A stretch of DNA of 64,000 nucleotides, from contig OY728120.1 in assembly GCA_963277665.1 (NCBI GenBank), positions 424,582,138 through 424,646,137 of the forward strand, read 5' to 3'. The stretch is from Viscum album (lineage: Eukaryota; Streptophyta; Magnoliopsida; Santalales; Viscaceae). Positions 1-12,647 of the stretch are shown in pieces (position 1 is the first letter of the stretch; every line of letters starts with the position of its first letter). The translations under genes and the position numbers were made by a program. The notes beneath the pieces were generated by a model, which was not told the origin of the DNA, did no database searches, and saw nothing but the letters and a program-made list of their open reading frames with translations.

Positions 1-1365
1 GAAAATATATTTTTCACATTTATGAAGAGTTTAATTAAGTAAAAAGAGTGTGAAGGAATTTAAAATGAATTTTTTTACTTTCCATGGACTAAATGAAATT
101 TTAAAAATTATAACCTATGTTTAAATTCTGATTTCAGCCTCACTACATCTTTTTCAATAATTTTGATCTATCCCCACTTCTATCTATTTTTTCTAGAGTG
201 AGAAAGTAAAGAATGTACTTGCTAAGATCGGTCTAATATTCTTTATCAAGTTCTCATTCTCCATGTGTTATAATGGAATTCATGAAGCTATTCAATTTCC
301 CATGATAGTTCCCAGGAATTTCATATCAATTATTCAAGATATATGGTGTATGTGGGTAAAATATAGAGTATGTATAGCTTGATTTCAATGAGCAATGATA
401 CACTAATGGTGATAGAATCAAAATAGTGATTTAAAATGAATAAGGTAGCATTTACATTTTCATTTTATTCTAATATTTATGATAAAATTAAATTTAATGT
501 GGTATTTTGATAAATCTACTAAAGGAGTTTTTTGTATTCAGTTTTTTAACATTAATCGAACCCAAAATTTTAAATTACATTTTTTAACATCTAATTTTTC
601 TCAGGTTCCATCAATCGGTATCAGATGGAACATGAAATGATTAATGTTTAAAACATAAAAATTTCAATTAATTTTGATAAGATTCATAAAAAAATGTATT
701 GATACATTCTCAACTCGATTAATGGTGTGTCAATCTATGTTTTTATAGCCATGATATAGCCGATCAAAAATTGACGGTTTTTAAAAAAAATGTGATGGAA
801 ATTCACATATACATATTTATTTTAGATATATTTATATGTTTATTTTTGACTTATTTAATTTATGGGGTTATGGTTCGTGGTGTGTGTTGCACACCATGCT
901 TTTATAAATTTGAAACAAAAAAGTTCAATTGGTTTTTACATATTATATTATAGATATATATATATCTAATTAATCTTCAACCCATTCAAAAGGGAGTGGA
1001 AAAATTATTTGGCCCCCCATTTTGGGAGGGTCTTTTCACCAAGACACCACATTTATTATGGTTTCATTAATGTATATTATTATGTTATTTATATATATAT
1101 ATATATATGGTGTATACATTTTTAGCGCCCCTAATTAGGGGTGTTTGGACTCACCCCATCTTATGCCAGGATGAGTCAGTCTAGATATGACCAGCCTAAC
1201 ACATCAAGGCCATCACTGTCCCTAAATTAATATATATGGATCTACATTAAGGAAAAATAGACTCAAAAAAATATGAAAAAAATTCATAAATTAAATTTAA
1301 TTATTATGAATTTAAAAAAATAATTCCAGGTGCTGCAGAACATATTGATAATTAGTTAAAACTAG
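1..1365. other. AT-rich flank without a recognisable gene
   Basis: I see no coding region or transposon domain here on either strand. The 60-residue frame at 771-953 is a hydrophobic AT-driven frame with no family resemblance. Small structures are an 8-bp inverted repeat (GTTCCATC at 605-612, GATGGAAC at 624-631), a short AT microsatellite at about 1090-1108, and a perfect 14-bp palindrome at 1128-1141. The flank ends at the target duplication of E1, so it was once continuous with sequence right of 49332. Confidence 0.6.
1090..1108. repeat. (AT)n microsatellite
   Basis: About nine AT dinucleotides in a row, directly visible. No function is implied. Confidence 0.9.
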
Positions 1366-1370
1366 GTTAA
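1366..1370. repeat. Left target-site duplication of E1 (GTTAA)
   Basis: GTTAA stands directly left of the TG that opens the left E1 LTR. The same five bases stand directly right of the other LTR at 49328-49332. A 5-bp duplication is what a Ty3/gypsy integrase leaves, so this ties the two LTRs, 41 kb apart, to one insertion. Confidence 0.75.
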
Positions 1371-4300
1371 TGTAATTTAATGTAAATACATAGATCCTAA
1401 TATCAAAAATTAGTGTTTTTTTTATTACGTTGGTACTAGATACAAGTGCTCTCATCCAAAAGTACCAAACAGTTTAGTAGTATTGTTAAACTAGTCACAT
1501 ACTTAAATCTAACATTACATTTGAAAACATAAAATACAATATAGATTTTTCTTTGAGAACATCATTATTACCTCTAGAATATCCTTACATATCAATCATA
1601 ATAAACTTATTAGAATCTTGGAAAAAGGAAACATAAGAAATGGGTGATCTCATATTCTTAGTAAGGGTATGCCTATAGAGAAATCTAAAATGGAATAAAT
1701 AAAGCGTGAATAATATAAGAGGAATAAAGGATGATGAAATATATCCATATAAATAATCACATGATATCAAAACTTTTCCATGGATATCATAACTATTCAA
1801 ATAATCAAATGGACATCAATAAATGATTTTATAATGATGGAAGGCACAACGTCAAAGGTATGAAACTTATCATTGAGGCCTCGTTGCAAGGCATCTATAT
1901 AAATGTAAAAGGCCTCATAAAAATACCCAACTAGTTTTATATCTTGAGACCTACCAATGAATCTAGGGGATATGTAATTTTATTTCCCACCCATCACATA
2001 ACAATTAATTCCTCCACCAAATGAATAAATAATAAAACATAATCAACATGCATGAAAAATAAATAATTGTATGCATTGGAAGAACTACCATACTGAATGT
2101 CAATACTTTCCCCATTAAAACTATTCATAAAACATCCATAGAAATATGATAAATGGTATAATTAATTTATATCAATATTAAATCATAATATTTAATAAAT
2201 TATGTTGAAATAAATGAATATATGATCACTGGTAAAAAGTTTGAGATAAATACCCTTTTCATTTTGAAATCATTTATTCAAAAATCTAAATATTTCCCAA
2301 ATATTAAAAAAATAATTGATTTTAATGGAAAAAATTAATTTCTTGAAGGAAACATCAACTCATCAGGTATAAATTATGGTGGGAAATTTTTTTCCTATCG
2401 TTTATGTTAAAATAAAGATTCCATTCATATTTTCGATAAAATATAAAAAATTACATCATTTCAAAGACCAAAATAAGATTCCTTTGAAACCATTTTCTAA
2501 ATATTAAATTATACATAAAAATATCTTTTATAAATAATTTTATAATATTGATAACATTCATTAAAACATTTTATGGAAAATATTAACATGTAATAAAATG
2601 ATTACCGACCGAGTAGAAAAAAATGTTGGTTTTCCTTAAAAAATTATTTCGTTATCTTAGGTACATAATGATAAAAAAATGGTAGAAGAAAATTTAATTT
2701 AATTAGATTAATACATTATAACAAAATATATTTGGTTTTAGGTAAAATATCAAATAATTACCCATGAAGATACTTAAAAATAAATATTCCTGAATAATGA
2801 TGACATTGTGAATCAAACCCTTACCTAAGGTCCAAATTCCTTTATATTTGTATGAACCACATATATAATAAATATAGATTTATTATAAATATATTATATA
2901 ACCATAATCAAAAATATCATACCATATATTAGTTACCTATATCATTTTATTACCCTTTTATCAATAATTATTTATTAAAATCATTATTCACGCTGATAAC
3001 TTCTTCATTTTTCATATATATTTTGATTTGGTATTTTTTTGTCCTCGTAATTTGATTGTGGACCCATAATATATAGTATTCTAATATTTTCATAAATATC
3101 CTATATATTCATTATATATAATTATAATCATCCATAAAATTTATATATAGTAAAATGAGTTACACCTTTCATAGTGATGGTAAGGAATATGTACGCATGA
3201 ATACTGTTTTCACCTTTCAATGGATAGATTGAAAGAAAGGTAAATAATAATTTAAATTTATATAATTATTATTATATCATATATTTTTAATAAATTTTTC
3301 CTTATTACCAACAATGTAAATAGAAAATTAAAAATGAATCGCATCACTTCGTGGAGGTGGTAATCCACACGTACACAAAAGTGATACTTTCACTTCTTAT
3401 TTGACTAAAAATAGTGTGGATAATGGTGGTCACATAATAATAAAAAAATTTAATTATATTTAGAATATGGAATTTTTTATTTTATTATAAATACCATATA
3501 TTTAGAGGAGTTAAAATAAGGACTAAAAAATTGATCAGTTAATTTGATTACATATTCTTTGAAAGAACTCCCTTAGATGTCTTCTTAAGGAACCTAGGGT
3601 TGGTCTTTTGGGAATAACATAACATATAAAATGGTTATAATGTTTTTTGGAAGATATTATAGTATGAATTTTTTTATATAAATGTTTTAAAAATTTTAAA
3701 TAAGAGAGGGTAGGGGTGTCTTATTATAAGTGGGGGAGATATCACACATGGGATTTCATAAAAGATCAATATATTATAATGTAATTGTAAAAAAATGATT
3801 CCAAATAGAAAATTTTATGAAGGTTATATAGTAATAAATTAAAATATGACCATAATATAGTATTTATAGAAGTTTAATATGAAAAATTACCCTTATCTCT
3901 TGATTTACTCCTGATAAACCTGTTTTAACTTTAACCGTTGTGACATTTTTTTCTATTTTTACTATTCATTATGACAAAAAATGAAAGCTCCCCTATTAAA
4001 AAATTAAAAAATTATAATTCCAAATATTTAATCCATTTTATCAAATTCAATTCATAGTAGTTGAGTATTTTAATTTCAAATCAGCAATTTTCTTGAAAAA
4101 ATTGTTTTCTTAAGTGTAATTTTTTAATACTAAAATATACATAAAATTAATTACAATGTCCTTAAATGGATTATTCATAATATAAATTAAAATATATTAC
4201 TATTAAACACATTTAAAAAAATTATCTTTGTAAATCCTTGAGACCAAAATACGGTTTCCAACAAAAATCATTATTTTTGACTTTTCATCGAAAAATTAAC

Positions 4301-4692
4301 TTTTTTGAAAAATTATATAAAATTAACCATACAATAATATTTTCATTATGATTTCACAAATGAAGTTTTTTTTAAAAAATATATTATAAATGTGGAAAAA
4401 ATTATATATTTTATTTTGTCACAAAAATAAAAAAATTGTAAGAAAAAATGTATTTTTGAAGGAAATAACGACTTCACTGAAAATTGATTACTTATTTATT
4501 AATATTTTTGATTCATCTGAAATTTTTTAAAAATATTGGTTATTACTATTAATATCACAAATTTAATGGCTGTTTTATAACATAATACTATATTACAGTT
4601 CATCTAGAATTTGGTTTACATGTATCACAAGCTATCAAAGAAAATTAAATTTATTTATAGAAAAAAATAACCTAAAATCTTCAGGTGTTACA
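1371..4692 (-). repeat. E1 LTR, 3' copy in element orientation
   Basis: This runs from TG at 1371 to CA at 4692 and aligns along its length with 45947-49327. Examples are TACTAGATACAAG near 1435 and 45999, GAGGCCTC near 1875 and 46445, and matching stretches near 4540 and 49180. At about 3.3 kb it is long but within the range of plant gypsy LTRs. Base changes and indels are many, so the insertion is old. Two short frames inside it (for example 1585-1800) have no support as genes. Confidence 0.85.
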
Positions 4693-5976
4693 TTCTACAC
4701 CACTTAACATGAATTTATTCCTCAAAATATTATAACTCTAATACAAACAAATGTGTATATTTATATTGTATCACATCCTCAGGTACCCAAGTATCTTACT
4801 CAAATTTATGGTTTCTCTAAAAAACGTTAACCATAGTGGTCTTGTTTCATAGAACATTCTCTCTATGATCCTGAATCTCCCCTAGCTATTCCTCGTAAGA
4901 TAGATCATTATCTAGTGGTATCACCTCTGAGTTCAGTACATGTGAATGATTGCGTAAGTACTTCATCATGATAGATACATGGAACAAATCATTAACTTGA
5001 GAGAGATTCAGTAAAATAACCAATCGATAGGATACCTTCCTTATACGATCAATAATTTTGAAGGGGACAATATACCCAGGGATTATCTTTTCCTTATTTC
5101 AAAATATAATAACCTTATTCCATAGATATATTCATAATAATTCATTTCTATCAACATGAATCTCTAGATCTCATCAATGATTGTCAACATAACTTTTTTT
5201 TAGAATTTTGGATTTCCTTTTGTGTTGTTGAATAAATCTAACCTTCACTACCATTTCATCATCCAGATCAGGTCTCAATTGCTTTATTTCTCTAACTTCA
5301 TTCAATCAAGATGGATTTCTATACTTTTTTTCAAAGAGTTCTTTGTAAGGATCCATCGAACTTCCTTAGTTAAAGATATTTTTGTATAAAGATTCCACCA
5401 ATTAATGGTGTTTATCCCAACCATATTTGCGACAAATAGATCAATATCTCAACATTACTTAGAGATTTTGAATGTCCCTCCCATACTAACCTCCTGTTAA
5501 ATGATGTGAGGTAATGCTAAAACTCAACTCTATATTGAGATTCTACAAAATCCTTCTCCATAACATTGAGGAAAACCTCAGATCCCGATTATATTCAATT
5601 GAGAGTGGTACTCCATACAATATTACAAAATCCCTAATGTATAACTGAGTAAGTTAATAAATATGTAAATCATATCTTATGGAAACAAAATACAAGGATT
5701 TTATAAGGAGATCAATTATTAACCATATAGAATTGTGCACTTGATTTTTTGGGGAGATTATGATGATTAAATCCATGGTAATTTTTTCTCATTTCCATTA
5801 TGTTATAGGTAATGGTTGTTAAATCCCCTTATACTTATGTCTCCTAAAATTATCTTCCTAAAATTATAGTAATCATGATATATACTCTGTAATATAACTT
5901 TTCATGTTATGCTATTAGAAATAATCTTCTAGATCCCTATAAATATTCATATTTCCATAATGAATAAATAATGATG
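4693..5976 (-). pseudogene. E1 integrase and C-terminal region (decayed)
   Basis: Read on the minus strand, this stretch matches the second half of gypsy integrase and its C-terminal tail. The same text recurs, better kept, in E4 at 55300-56480. Near 4990-4870 the translation gives a VFHVS-like start (MFHVSIMMKYL), then NHSHVL and a DLSYEE-type segment, all typical of the region after the integrase core. Many stops and frame changes make it non-functional. The left part abuts the LTR at 4692 with only a short, degenerate polypurine region between. The right end is cut at about 5977 by the CACTA element; the missing half resumes at about 42234. Confidence 0.75.
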
Positions 5977-6307
5977 AACTACGCTCATTATGGGAAAACA
6001 GTTTATTTGTTATGAATTATTTGAAATGGGCATATCACCTATCACAAATAGTCCATAAAGTGGAACCACTTGAGACAGGATTGAATTACTATCATAAATA
6101 ATACAAAATAAACAATTATTTGTGATAGTAGTTTTTCCTGTCACAAATACCTTCGAGGCACATGAATTCAAAAATACAAGAACTGTTATTTGTGATGAAT
6201 ATTGACTCTAATAACGAATGATGTTTTCCATAAAACATATTTTCTTGTGAAACTTATAACTCATCTCAATTATTGTGTCTATAAAATATTATTTTCTCTA
6301 AGATTCG
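5977..6307 (+). repeat. CACTA left terminal and subterminal repeats
   Basis: Short motifs of the type ATCACAAAT and ATTTGTGAT recur in both orientations (near 6030, 6115, 6145 and 6190). Such arrays are binding sites for the TNPA-type protein in En/Spm elements. They continue across the E2 insertion at 26000-26120, which shows the two pieces were once joined. Confidence 0.7.
6303..6307. repeat. Tentative left target duplication of E2 (ATTCG)
   Basis: ATTCG precedes the left E2 LTR and ATTTG stands at 25999-26003 after the right one, a single C/T difference. The last base of the LTR would have to overlap the duplication, so this pairing is only tentative. Confidence 0.4.
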
Positions 6308-8387
6308 TGGTTTTCCTATGATGTACAGATCTTGTGTTTTTTTGTTTTAACTCTTTTTTTTACCGAATGTAAATGCCCAAGGAGGTCACTGGTTTTTTGG
6401 CGGTGTCTAGGGCTTGTTTGGAACATGTATCACAATTTTTTGTGAAAAATAGTCAGATTTCATGGTTAGAAGAAACTTTGAGACTCATGCCACATGGTTA
6501 GGAGTAACTGTGTGGGGCAGAATAATGGGCTGTATATGGCCATATGGTTTGAGGAAATTGTACCTCTTAGGGTACATTCCCATGAAAGGATTATAAATTT
6601 TTTAGAAAAGGTGTGTAGCATAGTTTTCACATAGTCAGTAAAACAATGGACATGAAACTATGTAGGGTCTCTCTTTGGATTTTTAAGGACACATAGTTGG
6701 TTCATGGTTTGGCCAACCATGCGGACAAACTATACAACCCAAGTATTAGAGTCAAAATTACTATTTCTACCTTAAAATTTTTTATAACCCATTAATTTTT
6801 TCATGTTCTCTCTAAAAAATATCCATTGGCATTTGGGAGCTCTCTTTGAAGCCTAATATCGGAAATAAGGGATATCGACCATCTAGAATCATATTTTAAC
6901 ATTGTTTGTCTCATTGGATCAATGTCGGCTTTTTATACATTCATTATTTTTCTTCTAATTTAGAATGAATCATAGATCAATAATGGATCAGTTTTATATT
7001 ATAGACCTTCGGAATTTTTTCTATATATTTCTCTTAGGGTATGGGGTTTTATAAGCATTATTTCCACTATTTCACACATTATTCTTTCTGATGGTGCCCA
7101 TTTAATTAATTAAATGATTGAATTAAATAGATTTGAACCTATTAGGTTATCCTTTATATACCACTGTAATGCATGCCTTGGATGATCTCCTTGGATCCTG
7201 ATTCCATATATTCTAGAGAAATTTATACGATGGATCTTTTTTATGGTAATGGATGCCTTATACTTTTTTACTCCTTTAATCCAAATTATATAGGACTCTA
7301 TGGACCATACTTCCCCTTGGATCTGTATTTCATGGAATCGTGGAGAATATGGTTTGATGACATGCTCCTTGGAATCCACCCATGTCTTTACCAATTTTTC
7401 ATCCAGATTATCCTAGGACTCAATGTTAAATAATTGGCCTTATATACCTTAGATCTATCCCTTCCTGGTCTGACACTTTGATTATACGGTGTGTCCATGA
7501 TGGTTATTTCTACACTAGACTATATGTAATGACCATAATGGATATTATACACTTTATTACATGGTGAGGCCAGTGTGGATACTTTTTCTCTGATATAAAT
7601 ATATCCCTCGTATGGGTATTTGACACTAGTGTGTATATTTGACAGTGTTATAATTTTTTTTATAGTTACACTTGTTTATTTGGTCTTGTACATTATTTTA
7701 AAGGAGCCTTGTTTGGATCAACAATATAACTTGATTTTATCAAATATGCCATGGTAAATTTACTTTCAGTACATTTATATCTGTGATACATTGAACCCTA
7801 CTTTTGTTTATATTACATATATTGGATGGTTGTAGTTAGTCTTGGTTTTGGCCTATTGAGTGTTATCTCACACTCAATTTAGGTCGTCATTGGGTACCCG
7901 GATAGATTACATGGATGGAGGTAGGGACCAAGGCATTCACCCTCAGTACAACACCTGATTTGTTCTGTGCTTAGGAGTATGGATCATGAGACTGAGCTAT
8001 TACCAAGATTCTAGTTGGGATATTTCCTTTTTGGTCTTTTTGTATTTTGATACATGTATTGTACTAGATGATTGTAATCATAACTTCAATCTTTGTATAT
8101 TCATGACATGGCACATCATCTTGTATATGATATTTCCTTGGGAAATTTTTATTTATTAAATTATTGGATGTTTGTCTTATGTATGGTTGATTTACAACTT
8201 ACACTATTGACTTATATGATTATTACCACTATGATACACTGTGCAAATAGGTAATAGTATCCCTTCATACACACCCTAGGCCCTCACTGCTAGTCGAAAT
8301 CCACTGGCATATCAGGAGATATGCTTTAGGCTATGTGACCCACCGACATAGGGAACTGTTTAGTATCACCCAAGCTGATACATTACA
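6308..8387 (+). repeat. E2 5' LTR
   Basis: This aligns with 23569-25999: both start TGGTTTT(T)CCTATGA and end ...TTACA, with clear matches such as CCAAGGAGGT at about 6380 and 23636 and the Pro/Trp-like block near 7890 and 25510. It is about 350 bp shorter than its partner because of one large indel near 7168. Frames inside it (7110-7394, 7173-7433) overlap on opposite strands and are not supported as genes. Confidence 0.85.
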
Positions 8388-8390
8388 AAG

Positions 8391-8402
8391 TGGTATTAGT
8401 GG
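8391..8402 (+). other. E2 primer-binding site, initiator-Met tRNA type
   Basis: TGGTATTAGTGG begins three bases after the LTR end. It resembles the usual plant gypsy site complementary to the 3' end of initiator methionine tRNA (TGGTATCAGAGC), with a C-to-T type change and others. Confidence 0.7.
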
Positions 8403-9300
8403 AGTTTAATTTTTTAGTTTGTTACCTATTTTGAGATAATAGATAGGGATTAGGAGGGATTAGAATTTGGTAATGATATATGTACAGGAGTAGCTAACCC
8501 ATGCAATGGAAAAAAACCAAATTATCTAGAATGGAAATTGTTGTTTTTAAGATTTGGCCTATTACTATTGATTTGATTCCTCCATTGGGTGATGCACTTA
8601 CTCTTTGATATTTTTTATTATTATGGACTTTCATACTTTACCCAGTGAGATTAGGGTATGCATCTTGGGAATCATTTTGGGAACCTTATTGGATTCACAT
8701 TCCATGCATTATTACATTCCATATAGGATGTGTTTCTTGACAGCTTGACAGTATGACTTCGTTATGTGTGACTTGTGTGATATATGTAGTATTTGATAAA
8801 TGGTTAATGTAGGGAAGTGATGAACATTATTGGTACCCAAATTGATTGTCATAACCTAATTTTTTCCTACACAGGCTACAGAAGACACCCAAGTAATCCA
8901 ATTATATCATGTTGAGTCATGGACTATTGGTCGTATTGACTGGAACATGTTATGGTATAGATTAAGTAGATGACATATTTGAGTTCATGAGGTGTATGGG
9001 CCATTATGGATTAGAAGTGGTGGCCCATTTGCTTCAACCATTTAATTTTAATTTTGAAATAAATATGAAATTGAATTGAATTTGAAATTATAAAACAGAG
9101 AACTTCACCATGACAAAGCTTTAGAGTGGGAATTAGGTAGTATATGTGGTATTTTAACAGCTAGTTGTTTCACATAGTCCTAAATTAAGACCAAGAATAT
9201 GGGTACTTATTATTAATAGTAAGGATTTGACATATCTTATGCTTTAATGCCTATGAATTAATTAATGTTTTGTCTACTTTTATGATTTTTTGGAATTTTA
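8403..9300 (+). other. E2 leader, non-coding
   Basis: No protein was recognised. The first 250 bases match the leaders of E3 (34441 onward) and of the LARD (15301 onward), including TAGCTAACCCATG near 8490 and GTGATGCACTT near 8590. The matched stretch sits where packaging and dimerisation signals of LTR elements usually lie. Confidence 0.65.
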
Positions 9301-10480
9301 GTGACAACCCACCACGACGACCTCCAATCATATGGTAGGAGGGTGGTAACAGCCATACTCCAAAAGTGGTGGACCATGGGATATTGGTTGGTCTTTCTAT
9401 GGTTCCAAATGATCCACATATTTTAGTATTAGATATGGATGTTGAGTCATAATTCCATGATAGTTTTACATTCTGTATACAAACATTTTAGGGAGCACCA
9501 CATGAAACCTTATCTATGGAAGAGCTGATGTGTGTGTTCCATTAGTTGCATCCACCCAAATGTTTTAGGTATTGTGGTCTATAGACTTCTGAGCTATGGA
9601 TAGAGACTATTTTTTCTATCTTCATTCATCTGGAGACACCTTTTTATTGGAGAGTTAATATTCTGAATTATATGTTTAAAGGATAAGATATGCACTTGTG
9701 GGACGTTTTGAACTATGATGATATGCCCCGAGATTTGATTTGGAGGGATGTACAATCAAATTTTTATGAATATTTTTTTCTTCTGACTGCAATGGATGAA
9801 ATTTTCAGTGAATTTTTGTGTCTAGAGAAGGGTGTAATTATAATTATGGAGTATTCCTATTAATTTATATAACTTCAGTATTTTTCATTGATTTATCATG
9901 CTTGTGAGATATCAAGGGAGTGACGCTTAGTGGAAGGTCTCAAACATGTATTTTGATTACAATTCAACATGATTCAGTTAATGAAAATTACAGAGATAGT
10001 GAATCAGAAAGTTATTATTGAGTGGAACCTGAGTGATGTTGTGGGAATAGTAGGGATATTTAGTCTCCTGACCTTGTGGTTCATCTTCTAGTGATAGGAA
10101 GCACTATTTTGAGGCTTCTCATGAGGGAAGTATTCTCCAAGATATTAGTGTTGGTAGTGTTATCTTTTATCCCTAGTGTGGGATTTGGAGACATATGAGG
10201 AATCAGTCTGATAAATACCCATTTGAGTGTCGATCATGCAGAATTATAGACCACATAAATTTTTTTTGAACGACTTCCCCTCTATCGGTTAGTGGAATGG
10301 ATCGACTATGACTCTAGGTACAGGAGTAGGATTCACAACTCTGTGTCAACATGGGTGTTGGGATAGTACCAATCATTTAGGTCATGGTGGTGGTCATGGT
10401 CGAGGCATCCAGATACTAGTTGTACATAGACTGTAGAGTGGTATTGCATTGGTTAGTGAGGTTTCTTTATAGGGCCATGG
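9301..10480 (+). pseudogene. E2 gag (decayed)
   Basis: Gag forms the particle that packages element RNA. The plus-strand translation keeps the family pattern across frames and stops: a LHPPKCF-like segment (about 9550), ELWIETIF, a TPFYWRV segment (the position of the YWW motif), LIWRDVQSNFYEYFF near 9740, and an EFLCLEKG segment near 9820 followed by a GLKHVF-like stretch. These match, in order, the gag core of plant gypsy elements. The zinc-knuckle part near 10200-10270 is too worn to define. There are several internal stops, and no intact reading frame above 60 codons remains. Confidence 0.7.
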
Positions 10481-11075
10481 TTTAGAAAAGATATATTTTT
10501 TACATCCTATACCTAACGATAAGACCAACAAGTCATCTATGGTGAGAGGTAAAATCTTAGATTCCTCTATCCTAGTATCTTCTCTTTTTGATATAGGTGC
10601 TTCACATAGCTTTATATCTTTACCTATTGTGGAATCCTTAGGCTTGTTTTCCAGTTTTCTAATGTAGTTATGACACTTGATACACTATTGGGAATCAGAA
10701 TAGAAGTTGTACACTAGTGTAGGGAGTTCCCGCCTAATACTGGTGGGTTTCACTTATAATGGGATCTTCTTTCCTAGATATTATAGGGTTTGACTTCATA
10801 AATGGGATAGAAAAGTTAGTTTCTTATCGAGCCTATGTTGATTTTTATCACTGTAGGGTGACCTTCACATCAACATAGGGAGGAGTTTTTAATCACAATG
10901 GTGAATGGTATTTCTATGTGAGTTGAGATGGACCTGAGCATTGCGGGATATGTGAGATGAAATCCGAAATTTATAGCATGTATCTGAATTATCATGGATC
11001 TCATCAAGCATACTTCCCTCAAGTGGTTGATCATTTCAAGGATGTATTCCCAGATGAATCTTCTAGTATACCTAT
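10481..11075 (+). pseudogene. E2 aspartic protease (decayed)
   Basis: From about 10490 the translation reads FYFLHP-like, then SSLFDIGASHSFIS near 10580-10625. That is the gypsy protease active-site block, whose usual DTGAS is here DIGAS. The catalytic aspartate codon is still present; the threonine after it is changed. The downstream part toward the reverse transcriptase (10700-11075) has multiple stops but still shows fragments such as VFLCELRW. Confidence 0.75.
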
Positions 11076-12330
11076 AGAGAGATAGGTGGAGTTCTCTTTT
11101 GAGATAATACTAAGAGATGTATTAGTAAACATTTTTTCTTAGAGGATAGCTACTGCAGAGTTACATGAACTCAAGAGGTATCTAGAGGACTTGAAGAAAA
11201 AGGGGTTTACAGGACCCATTACATCTTTATGGGGTTCGCTAATCTTTTACAAAAAATGAAGAAGTAACCCTTAGGCTAAGTATGGATTATAGGAAATTGA
11301 ACCGATTGATGGTTAAGAACTAATATCCCTTACCAATGATAGATGATATCATTGAAAAATCAAAGGATGTTGTGTTTTTGTAAAGATTGATTTGAGGTTA
11401 GGTTATCACCAAGTAAATTTTTGATCTGTAGACAGACTTCATAAAACTTTTCTGAGTGGGTATAATCTACATTAGTATCTGGTTATATTATTCATTATCA
11501 TGATCTGGATATCATTTTTCATGGATCTTATTAATTGAGTTTTCCATCCTTATCTAGATTTTTTTTGGTGGTAATCATGCAAGATATCTTGGTGTATTCT
11601 CAAAATCAACATGACCATACCAAAAATCATGAGATCATTTTGGATACACATATATAGAAATAGTTACATGATAATATCACAAAGTTACACTTCGGTATGG
11701 ATAAGATTCAATTCCTAGGTCATATTATCTAAGATTGAGGAGTATAAGTTGATCTAGATGAGGTGAGAGCTATAGTTTCCTGAGAGTATCCCAATATTTT
11801 CTTTAACATATAGTGTTATTAGGGCTATATGGATATTATTTGTGTTTTATATAGGACTTATCACACATAGAAGGACCTATTACCGACATAACTAAGAAGG
11901 ATATAAATTTTCTATGGTCAGAGACCTACGAGATAGCCTTCATAGAGATGAAAGGGAGACTGACTTCAGTTCTAGTCAGGATTCTACTAGAGTCGGGAAG
12001 AAGTTACACTGTGTATTGAAATGCATCAGGTATTGATATGGGAGAAGTTATTATGCATGTAGAGTGAGTTTTGTAATATGGGTCTCATTAGTAATGGCTA
12101 CACAAGAGGAATTACTCAATGAAATATCTCAAGAAAGTCGATGTTGTCTTTATATTCTGTTGTTGGAGGTATTACTTTCTAGGAGAGAGTCTTGTGGTAT
12201 ACACAGGATGCAAAATCCCAATGTATATATTTACACAGCATGATATGAGTTTGAGGTAGTGAAGGTGGGTTGAGTATCTATAATATTTTGACTTCAAACA
12301 TTCCTATATTACCATAACAGTAAATGAATT
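11076..12330 (+). pseudogene. E2 reverse transcriptase and RNase H (decayed)
   Basis: The region starts with a VEFSFEI-type linker (about 11090) and AELHELKRYLEDL near 11155. It then shows VKIDLRLGYHQ at about 11380-11410, the fingers-palm motif, and DILVYSQNQHDH near 11585, the tail of the catalytic YxDD region. In that block the first aspartate is changed and the second remains. FLGHII near 11712 and TVYWNASG near 12020 mark the connection and RNase H. Many stops and frame changes make it a pseudogene. Confidence 0.8.
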
Positions 12331-12647
12331 TGTTGGTGCACATAGTAGGAGTACACAGATATAGTAGTTTTGGAGGCCATTAGTGAGTGGAATCTTAGGG
12401 AATTGTTTTACTAGATGAACTTGGAGGTTCAGGATAGTCAGAAAGAGACTATTATCTCATCCTTTGAAGTGAATTCCACTATTCTGGATATATTGAGGAT
12501 GATATTTTTATCTAATTCACTAGGCCTAGTTCTTTGAGAGTGTGTGGAAGTTGAGGACCCACCTCCTGGTTGGACTATGGGAATGGATGAAATCCTACAT
12601 ATTCATGGTTTCATATTGGTTCTAGAAGACATACTTAAGAAGCTAGT
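12331..12647 (+). pseudogene. E2 RNase H/integrase junction, first part
   Basis: The frame around 12544-12647 reads MDEILHIHGFILVLEDILKK, the segment just before the integrase zinc finger in gypsy pol. The reading is cut at about 12647 by the LARD and resumes at 22251 with FHSLLWGVNLGITMMY, the next part of the same protein. That continuity fixes the insertion point to within a few tens of bases. Confidence 0.7.

Noticed and set aside
605..631. Inverted repeat containing GGTATCAGATGG, similar to a primer-binding site
   Set aside because: No LTR end stands next to it and no retroelement text follows, so it is probably chance.
7110..7433. Opposite-strand open frames of 94 and 86 codons in the E2 LTR
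   Set aside because: They overlap each other in antisense, lie within an LTR, and the partner LTR does not keep them.
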